A stretch of 64,000 bases of DNA from Colias croceus (lineage: Eukaryota; Arthropoda; Insecta; Lepidoptera; Pieridae): positions 4,466,501 to 4,530,500 of the forward strand of contig NC_059550.1 of assembly GCF_905220415.1 (NCBI RefSeq), in the 5' to 3' direction. The notes under the pieces were generated by a model that saw only the letters and a program-made list of their open reading frames with translations, ran no database searches and had not been told where the DNA came from. Each line of letters opens with the position of its first letter. Within the stretch, counting starts at the first letter, position 1. This document shows positions 1 through 9,098 of the stretch, in pieces. A program made the position numbers and the translations under genes.

Positions 1-1185
1 TAAAATGTCAGAAATAAAGATAATCCCTGATTTTGATTGTTTTTTTTTTTTGTAATTGTAATAATATTGAAGAATGATCAGTACTGTAAATACTTTTGAA
101 CTGAGATTTTAATGATAAGATTTACATATAAGATTTAAATATAAACCTGTGTTTGAAAACCATACTTTATCTACACTAATATTATAAAGAGGAAAACTTT
201 GTTTGTTTGTTTGATTGTGATGAATAGGCTCATAAACTACTGGACTAATTTTAAAAATTCTTTCACCATTCGAAAGCTACATTATCCACGAGTAACATAG
301 GCTAGGTTTTATCCCGGAAATCCCACGGGAACGGGAACTATGCAGGGTTTTCTTTGAAAACGCGGGCGAAGCCGCAGGCGGAAAGCTAGTACAATATAAA
401 TTTTGTATTATTTTAACCTTCTTTTCTTCCATCATTACACCAGCTTCAGTAAGACACTTTAAAAGTACTATAAATTTTCCAAGTAAATCAATCCAACAAA
501 GATAATATATTCGCAATCGTGGGGTTATACTCGCTATTTACTTACAAGGAATTATCGAAACAAAATCGTTACTTACCTACAAATAAATATTAATCTCTTT
601 TAGCACAAAACATATAATTTGACTAAATTATGCATGAAGAAAATGCATTTAACCGCTCTATATAGATATCATCTTCGGACTCTCCGAGAATATGACAGTT
701 GTCGAACAGTGACGAAGATTTCTATGCGCATTATTACTTTTGGATTACTGTACGTGTATATATAAATGTAGCGACACACATACACACATGTACATTAAAG
801 AGATTCAATAATTTTACAAATGATTTAAATAATTAAAAGTAACAAAGGTTAAATAAACTGAAAAGTTATTAGGACAGGATGTCATAAAAATTATTAATTT
901 CCACTAAATATCATATGGGTTATGATTAATTATAGTACTTACCGTTACCATATCCTATATTATATTTCACATAACACACGTTTATGTATGTTGTGCTATA
1001 TTTGATAAATAAGATTCTTTCTTTCTTTCTATTCCTTCTAACATATATTTAAGATTTTATTTCATATTGTTGTATATTAAACTCTTGGCCTTATGGGTAC
1101 TAAATTTATATAACTCAAAAAGCTCTCCTTATTTTATCAATTAACATGAATTATTGTACTAACGATTACATTCCCGATACATTAG
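1..1185. other. Non-coding stretch, probably an intron of the BTB gene
   Basis: I see no coding exon here. The stretch holds one Helitron-like copy (170-389), a short CTTT microsatellite around 1014-1030, and otherwise AT-rich unique-looking DNA. It lies directly upstream of an exon that begins in mid-codon, so it is most likely intron of the same gene. Confidence 0.6.
170..389 (+). mobile_element. Helitron-like non-autonomous element (Lep1 type), copy 1
   Basis: The copy begins TCTACACTAATATTATAAAG after an A and ends GGCGGAAAGCTAG before a T. TC start, CTAG end, a GC-rich hairpin just before the end (GGCGAAGCCGC) and insertion between A and T are the hallmarks of Helitrons. Near-identical ends recur at 35128-35360, 47992-48249 and 49330-49536. 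There is no Rep/helicase coding capacity, so it is a non-autonomous copy. The family name Lep1 is from memory of lepidopteran literature. Confidence 0.75.
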
Positions 1186-4100
1186 GCCGAAGAGCGTCCC
1201 GAGCTCCCCGATGGTGAAGCGCGCGTTCTCGCGGCTCGGCACGATCACGGCGGGCTGGGGCCGCTCCATCCGCAAGCAGCACTCGCACCTCAACGCCGAC
1301 GACAAGAAGAAGTGGGCCAGCTCGCAGGACTGCTCCAGTTTGTTGATTATACATTATCATTTAAAAAGACACTTACTTAAATTATTAACTCAGCCCCCGG
1401 AATCACAGACACAATAGAAAATCTATGGTGTCGTGGTCAGATCGGGCCGCTCGGGGCTCAATGGGTTAAGACACTCCAACCTTTTTAAATTTGGATACGC
1501 TATAGGTATAAGCGTTTTGCCAGTTTTTTCGACCCTCTGATTAAACAACAGAGAACAACTGAACACTTGTTTGGGACATGCTTAGGCAGATTTTTGTTAA
1601 ATAAAACGAAAAGTCTGCCTAATAGTCGCGTATCGGAGTTATCAAACAATTTTTTCGAAGGTAGTAAACACCACACTCTAATATTGTTTTCTTTTTTTGT
1701 ATAACAGTTATAATAATTAATATATCAATAGTAAAAATTAAAATAAAATATTTACCCAATAATTCAAAGTTTCTACAACAGATGTCGCTACTAGCGGAAA
1801 TCGCGCAAGAAGATCACGCTTTCGAAGTTTTTTTTTACTGTATTGATATAACCCCGAAGACCTAGTATGGGTATCGCTTCTCGGCCTTTTGGCTAAGATC
1901 AAAGTGTAGTATCTGTTCTTTTCAGCTTAATATCTGAAAGTTCCCGCACAGCGGGACCAGTATATTAAACTGATTTTTGTAAACCGACGGGATGTTCGGG
2001 GCTCGCTCCACTCCCGTCACGGGTCGGCCCGGCATTGCAGTGCCGCCGGGATCGGCCCACATAATAACATTGAAATATAAAGACTACTGTCTGTATAATC
2101 ATATTGAGATGATGGATGATATAATAAATCAATGTAATCTATATCGTTGTTACCTAGTATTGAACATGTTGACGAAATTGTCATGTATTCATTTTGTCCT
2201 GATACCCTGTTAAATCCAGGAATGTTATGGAAATCACACAATAACTACATAACATTATAATTTTTTTAAATTTAGATATTACTTATACCACAGAATACAT
2301 AATAGTAGCTAAACGCTACAGAACGGACACTCTCCGCCTCCCGCCAAAATTAAACACTTACCTCACCCCGCACGATCAGACATGTTATGGTACCCATTTC
2401 CCCGCAAGGACGATACCAACGACGTCTTAGACGAAACCAAGAAGCTTATATCTAATACACTGGAGATTGCACTATGACCATTGACTTGTCACAAGAAAAT
2501 ATAACCTTGAATGACGTCAGTGTTGTTTTTTGTCTCTTTCTGTGGGTGACCACACTGGTTTGTATATTCAGGATTTTTCGAAATAGAAAAAACTAAAAAT
2601 CATGGTCTATAAATAATAACGACATATATTTTTAACAGTATTAATTATATTATAATATTACTGGCCATACTTTATAGGTACATACAATTTTAATTGGTAT
2701 AGAATGATAATTTTAAATAACTCTTGGCTACAAAGCCTGGATATGAACCGATATATAGCATTAATATCCTTTGTAAATAGAGGAAAGTTGTGTTTTGCAT
2801 CCGATGCTGTTTACCAAATTGTAAGCTACTCAGATCTTCTTTTTAAACGCGTTGCTTCGACGGGTCAATTTCAAGCCAAAATCATCAAAGAAAAACTGTT
2901 TATTTATAAACGCCTTGCACAAATTTCAGCTAACTTTACAAAGTTTATTTTTCAAAAGGTATTTTTTTCTGGGTCGTAATCCTCAGTAATTTTACCCTTG
3001 ATGGGCACATATATTTCTTTTTATTTTACTTTTTGGAAAGCTGAAATACCTAAAACAAAAAATGAGGTAAGTTAAAAAAGTATAAATTTCAATGTAAAAA
3101 CGAACAATCTTATAACTACATGTGAGTGCAATACCGATGTCGAGTGTTGTTTCATTACTAGTAAAAATCTTGAAAATGGTGTTCTAAATTTCATCATAAT
3201 ATTGTTATTACAATATATTCTCTTCACTATCCATAAAAACTTGTCATCATGGTTACCTTACTTGTTAATTTTGTTTATTGAAAACTTGTTGAAAAATGAT
3301 AAAGTATTAGGAAAATAACAAATTTAACATGACTGCTTTCTAAAATGATGCAAAATTTTACAATTTTTGCCATTGAAATGATTCTAAGCAGGTAAATGCA
3401 GGAGTATTGAGGAATATTGTAAATAACGTAAACATACACTTGCCTGTGAAATTCTATGCCAGAATTTGGTGTCCAAACACTTCTGCAATTTTTCACAATG
3501 CAATACATTATTTATATTCGGAAAATATTTATTAAATACGCAACAATATTAACTTAAATATTCGAAGCGACGCAATTTTTTTGACACTTATGCCATATTG
3601 TCAAAGTGAGAGTTGCTACAATTTTATTATGGTAACTACCCATAATCAGGGAGTATCGCTTTTTAATAATTGGTCCAGATACTTATTTTATTTAGCAGAA
3701 ATAATAATTGTCTCATCCAACAATGCTTCTGAATGACGTTGTTGGCAATTTATCAACAAACTCATGTACAAAAACTAACCTTTTGCACAGAATATTACGG
3801 CATACATAGTAGCCTTGGGAAAACTTCGTATTAACAGTGGCAATACCAAGTTAGGTGTGAAAGTGATAAAACACAACAATTTTCTTGTTACACGTCAAAT
3901 GTTCATACCGAAATCTCCAGTGTATAAGATATAAGCTTCTTGGACGAAACGCAACGAAGATTGACAACATTAATCAAATTGACATAAAGTAATTTTATTA
4001 TTTTGGATTTGTGATTATCGTTTTTCGTAGAAAATGGTTAAATATTGTGCTGTTTACGGATGTATTTCATCAGAAAAACGCGAATTTTTTTTACGCTAGT

Positions 4101-6317
4101 CACAAATGTGCCAACCATAAAGCGTTAACACACACATTTGCAGTCTCTACAGTGTGACTGTCAAAACAATCATTTTGTATGGAGTGTCCGGGGTGTGCTT
4201 ATACGTAAAAATGTAATTACCAATATTGTTGTATATTACACAGAACACCAAAAGCACAGAATACATAATAGTAGCTAAACGCTGGACTATGCCCACGCCA
4301 TTGTTAACCATTTAATTTTGTGTTTAAAAATACTTATTATTCAAAAATTCACTACAAAGGAAAAATAATTCACTCTTGCTTTTATTCCAGACAAAGAAGC
4401 AAAAGAGAAAGAAAAGGAGAAAAACGCAGCTTTAGCCGTACCCCGGCTATCTGTGTGTGCTGACGCGCAGAAAGTCGATCGTGCCAAACTAGCTCAGACT
4501 GAGGTAAAATAGAATGCATAACGATGAAAAAATATTTTTTTATATATAACAATTCTTATCAGTTCAACATTTTAGCAAACAGTATGAGTTATAATGATAA
4601 AGACGCGAAAGTAGAAAATAAACCGTAGATATTAGTTATAATTAAAACAAGAAAATTAAAACAGTTCTAATTACATAAATGATCTTTTTCAGTGTTAGGT
4701 ATTTGAATTTGTGTAATGACACAAATAAAAACATTTGTAAAATAGCATTATATGTAACACAAGTTTGCACTAAAATTTTGTAAGGCGTCAAAATTTTCAA
4801 CACTTTCTTTCACTATTAAAGTCACGTTCTCTCATTTCGTATAATAGTTAATTTTCCTGGGTTGTCTGGTAGAGATCGCTGCCGTCGACTAGGCCGCGTT
4901 CTGTACATTTTTTTATTCATTCATTCCTCCATGTTTATTCAGTTCTCAATAATCGAGTTCGACCCGGAGACATTCCGCACGCTGCTGGACTACCTGCACA
5001 CGGGCAGCTGCCCGCTGACGTGCGCGTCCATCCCGGGGCTGATCTGCGCGGCCGAGCACTACGACCTGCCCGAGCTGCTGCAGGCCTGCTTCCACCATGC
5101 GAAGCAGTTCTTGAGGATTGAAGTGGTCTGATCTTAGTGATATTTTTTATCTGGTCATTTTTCTCGAACTGCTGCAGACCTCCTTTCACTATACGAAGCA
5201 GTTCTTGTGGAATGAAGTGGTCTGAGATTTGAGGCTTTTACAGTATTTTTTAGTGTTCATACGGTTTTTTAACCGACTTCAAAAAAAGGAGGAGGTTATC
5301 AATTCGGCCGGTATGTTTTTTTTTTATGTATGTAAACCGATTACTCCGAGGTTTCTGAACCGATTTACGTGATTCTTTTTTTGTTCGATGCGGGATGGTG
5401 TCGAATTGGTCCCATAAAAATTTTATTCGGATAGGCCCAGTAGTTTTTATTTTATGGGCATTTTTGCAAGTGCAAGTTTGAAGTCGATTGTTTTTAACGC
5501 AGTTACTATCACTTGTTGTTAATCCTGATTTTAAGATACCTTCCACTGCTTTACTTTTAAGTGCCTGTACTTTTTATTAATTAAGTGTCTTCTTTTATTC
5601 GCTTGTTCATATTTTTTTTGCTTCATTGTATTCCACTATTTTCAAGTGATCCTTTCAAGCTGTTCACTTATTTTTATTGTTTTTGTCTTGCTACCTTTTC
5701 CATTCTTCCGTAAGCTTCTACTCATGTTATTTGGCTTCTTTCTTTTGTTTTTAGTGGCAGAAAAATAATTTATACAATATAATATTCTGCCTCGTTTCCA
5801 GGTATGCACAATGCTGATTTCGCTGGAGAACTACTACTGGCGTTACACATCGGCCTCGGAACTCGTGAACATGATCCTTGCATTCATTGAACAGCGAGCT
5901 TATGCACTTTTCCAAACACCGGAATTTCTGAACCTTTCCGAATCGATGGTCCAAATGATCATGTGCAGAAACCTAGAAGTGCCGGAAGTGAGGAAATTCG
6001 AAGCGATGCTAAGCTGGGCTAAAAACAAAATAAAGGCCAAATCTGCTAATAAGACTGACGCTAAAAATGAATTTAAATGCATCATGGAAAGGCTGGCTAG
6101 AGATCTGAAACTTTACCGAATATCGCCCCAAGAGCTGATAAAAGTGGTGCTTCCATCAAAGGCCATTAAGAACGAACGCATTCTGGAAACTCTCATGTAC
6201 CAGGCCAACTCGGGAATGTACAGAATCCAAGAAGACTACATCGAGGCCTGTCAACAGCGTATACAGAAACAAGATTCTAGATTTTCCGAATTCGAAAGCT
6301 TTGACTATGGCATTTAA
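1186..6317 (+). CDS. gprs: BTB/BACK-domain protein, serine-enriched protein homologue (3' exons)
   Basis: Four coding exons join in frame: 1186-1337, 4391-4503, 4943-5125 and 5802-6317, about 320 residues plus stop. The first begins in mid-codon after an acceptor, so upstream exons lie outside the window. Order: a basic stretch with TAGWGRSIRKQ, a charged lysine/glutamate linker, the second half of a BTB fold (EFDPETFRTLLDYLHTG, then CAAEHYDLPELLQACF), and a BACK-like helical region (ELVNMILAFIEQRAYALF) running to the C-terminal ESFDYGI. It closely resembles the fly serine-enriched protein. BTB/BACK proteins usually dimerise and often act as adaptors; no catalytic residues are expected. Two donors are weak (GTTTGT at 1338, GTCTGA at 5126), but the reading frame fits on both sides. 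A U2 snRNA copy and a transposon remnant sit in the 3 kb intron 1338-4390. Assignment to gprs is from recalled family sequence. Confidence 0.82.
1385..1469 (+). mobile_element. Short TTAA-flanked MITE, copy 1
   Basis: An approximately 80-bp unit runs from CAGCCCCCGGAATCACAG to GGGGCTCAATGGGTTAA. It contains the start of an internal hairpin (GACACAATAG, here partly decayed on the other arm) and a GATCGGGCC motif. Other copies are at 33228-33329 (opposite orientation) and 37854-37934. The TTAA ends suggest a piggyBac-type target, which is clearest in copy 2. Confidence 0.6.
1873..2059 (+). ncRNA. U2: U2 spliceosomal snRNA copy
   Basis: The sequence begins ATCGCTTCTCGGCCTTTTGG and has the features of insect U2. 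These are the branch-point recognition GTGTAGTATCTG, stem IIa (TTTCAGCTTAATATCTGAAA), stem IIb with a perfect CCCGC/GCGGG pairing, the Sm site ATTTTTG, a GACGGGA/TCCCGTC stem and the GGCCCGGCATTGCAGTGCCGCCGGG-like 3' hairpin region. All stems look intact, so it may be functional. U2 base-pairs with the intron branch point in the spliceosome. It lies inside an intron of the BTB gene in the same orientation. I could not identify a PSEA promoter element or a 3' box with confidence, so an intact retrocopy cannot be excluded. Confidence 0.9.
2704..2979 (+). pseudogene. Possible THAP/P-type transposase C-terminal fragment
   Basis: A 91-codon open stretch with no recognisable whole domain. The part reading LISFVNRGKLCFASDAVYQI resembles, from memory, the C-terminal region of THAP9/P-element transposases (a 'small hydrophobic, FVNRGGL..PS..VY' pattern). 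It lies inside the 32-bp inverted repeats at 2437 and 3943 and is cut off at both ends, so it is at most a relic. The assignment is tentative. Confidence 0.35.
4034..4099 (+). pseudogene. THAP zinc-finger N-terminus, truncated
   Basis: ATG at 4034 opens MVKYCAVYGC, the typical start of a THAP domain (C-x4-C at the N-terminus), but the frame stops at TAG 4097 after 21 codons, long before the remaining zinc ligands. THAP domains form the DNA-binding head of P-type transposases and some host proteins. Its position beside an inverted-repeat element points to a dead transposase. Confidence 0.5.
4861..4914 (+). repeat. Dispersed-repeat tail next to exon at 4943
   Basis: The motif TTGTCTGGTAGAGATCGCTG followed by a GCCGTCGACTAGGCCGC-type stretch and a T-rich run resembles a repeat tail I recall as common in lepidopteran genomes. 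It ends about 30 nt before the acceptor of the BTB exon, so it may contribute to that exon's pyrimidine tract. Confidence 0.4.
5165..5224 (+). repeat. Degenerate tandem copy of the 3' end of the BTB exon
   Basis: These 60 bases align without gaps to 5071-5130, the last part of the exon 4943-5125 plus its donor, at about 50 of 60 positions by eye. The copy stays open in the same frame (ELLQTSFHYTKQFLWNEV against ELLQACFHHAKQFLRIEV) and keeps the GTCTG donor-like sequence. It has no acceptor immediately upstream. It is probably a decayed local duplication in the intron. Confidence 0.75.
5271..5500 (+). repeat. AACCGACTTC-family dispersed repeat, copy 1
   Basis: It begins AACCGACTTCAAAAAAAGGA, then GGAGGTTATCAATTCGGCCG and a T run. 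Truncated copies with the same start occur at 31703-31762 and 63118-63155. It is recognisable as a very common lepidopteran repeat. The class (retroposon or other) cannot be decided here. Confidence 0.6.
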
Positions 6318-8880
6318 ACTTGGAGCTGTGAGGAATATCAGTGTATTAGATAGTTTAGGAACTGTTCGGACCGGGTTCTTCTCAATGTGGTATGTTGACG
6401 CCTTCTAAAAGTATTATTGTTGTAGATGTACTTTAGTAGAGGTGCGAGAAATTTTTGTACAATTCTCGAATACCTAATCCTTGTTGTTGTTCATTGATAC
6501 CTATATATTTTATACATCTAGCTAGACGTGTTCAGTATAAACATCTCTATTTTTGGTACCAGAAATTTGGCAAATAATATGTGTGGAAATACTTATTTGA
6601 TAATATCGTCAAAAAGGTCGAGTACAAAAAGCGGGATAAGAATATATGGGTCAGACGCTGGGGAGTAGGTATGTTCTAATGTTCATATTAATGTAATTTG
6701 TTAATACCTTTACACCTTGCAACTATCCGCCCTTACAGTTAACTAATGTTCGAATGATTTTGCTCATAATACAAGTTAAGACTAAAATGTCCCACTTATC
6801 TAATTCCTTAGAATAGTTCCCCAGATTGGTCCCAAATCATGTAGAGGATATAATGTGACTGATGAATAAATTGAAAAAAAAATATGATGGAAATTCTAAA
6901 TGTTAGATGTAATGAATGATATTTATGAAAATTACGCGAAAAAAAATTATATTATCTTAAAAATGTATATAAATGTGAGCGAAAAAGTGGCGAATAAAAA
7001 TTATCAAAAAATAACTGTGTTATGTTGAAGTAGAAAAATGTGTAGTAAAACCTCTTCCTATCTTCTAAATAGATTATACCCTGTGAATTCTTCCAAGAAC
7101 TATCATTGGTTTCTATACATTTTATACTAAAAAGTTAAAAACCAATAAGTCAAGCTTTAAATTCTATTATACCTTAGTGTGCCTACTTTGTACATACCTC
7201 TTAAAATTATATATTTTCACCTCCTTATCCTTGCTCTTTGCAATTTCCTCAATTTATTTTATATCTTTCATTGTACCCACATATTAAATGATAGCAATCA
7301 AATCTTGATTATATTCATAATCCCCTCGATATTTTAATATGTTGTCTTTAAAATTATTATACATTAAAAATATGTAATATATGTACAAGTTTAAAGGTAT
7401 TAATTTAACCTTAACCACTGTCCACTGTTTCTTTCAATTTGACTATTATTGAAATATGAGTAGATTATGTTATGATCAATAATATATATGTATTATGAAT
7501 TATGATAACATCTTGAGCAAGGCTTAAAACATAATTTGCGTTTCAAAGAAACTTTCTGTACCAAATCTTTTAAAAGATCCATTTCCCCAAATCTACTTGC
7601 TCATAAAGCAAAGTAATAATATTAAATATTATGATGATAAATATTAATATTATAAATATTAATATCTGGATACACCAGATAATAATTTTCATATTAATAA
7701 ATAAGTAAGTATTCTTTTGGTGAAGTGGATTCTAATAAATATCTACAATACTATTGTATATTGAATAGGTGTTAATATATGAATATTAAATATGTAGCCT
7801 AAACTAACATGTCTTAAAATCTGATAAAAATTAAAAATGTCAAGTTGAATTGTCAGTAAAATTTTTATACTTGTGAAAATTTAAAGAAAGAAATCTACCA
7901 CTTACTACCGATATTTATGTTATCAGTAATTGCTCAAAAGCTTTGAAGGTGTATGGCTTTTATCCAATAAGTATTTATTTCTCCTATATCTTCAAGTATA
8001 TGAACCACTGCTTAGTCCTTCCTTAAACTTCCCAAATGTGTAATACTCATAAATATTTAATAATTAGGTTTAATTTGTAGAAACACCAAAATATATAAAT
8101 TGATGTTCATAATGATTAATATAAGTTTTCTATTCCAAAATTTAACCTTCCTGTGATTGTGGATGTTGCTATATGTATAACATGCGGAATCTTCAAATGA
8201 TACAAAATTTAAGATATCTATAACTGTTATTTTGCGTGAGCAAGATTATTTAATAAAATTTTATGTGGTGAATAAATTTTTGTGTATGATTCTTGAGTGT
8301 TATTTATTAAACCCGCTTTTCTTTGCTCCATTTGTATGTTTATATACTTATCTACTTATTCAAAGGTGTTCTTTTAGATACAATTTTAACCTACTTACTT
8401 TAAAACAGACACATTTAATTCAAACTTTGATAGAAAAGTACACCTTTCATATGGATCGTTATAAATAGTAAATACCTACATACCTATATTTCCGCACGAA
8501 GAAATGGCTGAAAACTGAAAACTGTTTTGCATTTAGATTCTATAACTACGAAGTAATAATAGCTCAATGTTTATAAATAAAAAAAATGTAAAAACTTTCA
8601 AAATTAATTTACAATACTTTAGTTAGTGTTTAAAATCACGTGATTTAAAACACTAGTTAACTTTTGGTTATTATTTTATAATGAATATAGCAGAAACAAA
8701 GCTTTTATGAAAATAATAGTTAACATGGTAATTGGTAAACTGTAAAGTTCCACAGGTAAAGTTCTAAAACAAGTTGCTCTCGAAAATTCAAAAATGACGC
8801 GAGTAGGAATACGCGACTGATGACATTGGCATTTTCCAAGAGACGTCACACCAATGTTACCAGTCATAAATTAAATTAAG
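6318..8880. other. BTB gene 3' UTR and intergenic spacer to Actn
   Basis: No further coding exon was found. Poly(A) signals AATAAA occur at 6865-6870 and 6993-6998, so the BTB transcript could end near 7.0 kb. The rest is AT-rich, with the E-box palindrome at 8621-8661 as the only structured site I noticed. Confidence 0.6.
8621..8661. promoter_or_regulatory. Palindrome centred on an E-box upstream of Actn
   Basis: TCACGTGA (CACGTG at 8637-8642) is the centre of an almost perfect inverted repeat with GTGTTTAAAATCA to the left and TGATTTAAAACAC to the right. CACGTG is the core site for bHLH(-Zip) factors. It lies about 460 bp before the actinin start codon. A function is only inferred. Confidence 0.35.
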
Positions 8881-8895
8881 AACATTGAACAAGCA

Positions 8896-9096
8896 ATGCG
8901 GCGGGCACGTTACATAAGCGTGAAACAGAACGAATCTCAAAAGTTCCAAACGCGGCCGCGAGTAGCGCTCGTGAGCCAGTCTTCTTGCAGCAGGCGCGCG
9001 GCCGGCTGCTTGTTGCAGTGCGCGGTGCGAACTATCACACACGAGTTCGCGGTCATAGGCTCGAACGAACATCGAAATCGACGGTCAGTGCGGTGA
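8896..9096 (+). other. Possible upstream ORF in the Actn leader
   Basis: ATG at 8896 opens 66 codons ending in TGA at 9094-9096, two bases before the actinin ATG at 9099. The protein has no recognisable domain. If transcription starts upstream of 8896 it would be a uORF that terminates next to the main start. The transcription start is unknown, so the frame may simply be promoter DNA. Confidence 0.3.
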
Positions 9097-9098
9097 CC

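Larger units (their letters stand above)
2289..4283. mobile_element. P-element-like (THAP transposase) remnant region
   Basis: A 29-bp identical direct repeat (2289-2317 and 4255-4283, starting CACAGAATACATAATAG) bounds the stretch. Inside, 2437-2468 and 3912-3943 form a 32-bp inverted repeat with one mismatch (AATCTCCAGTGTATAAGATA on the right), and ACGAAA is found just outside both arms. P elements have terminal inverted repeats near 31 bp, and coding scraps at 2704-2979 and 4034-4099 look THAP-transposase-like. The scraps are in the wrong order for one intact element, so it is rearranged or composite. Confidence 0.5.
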
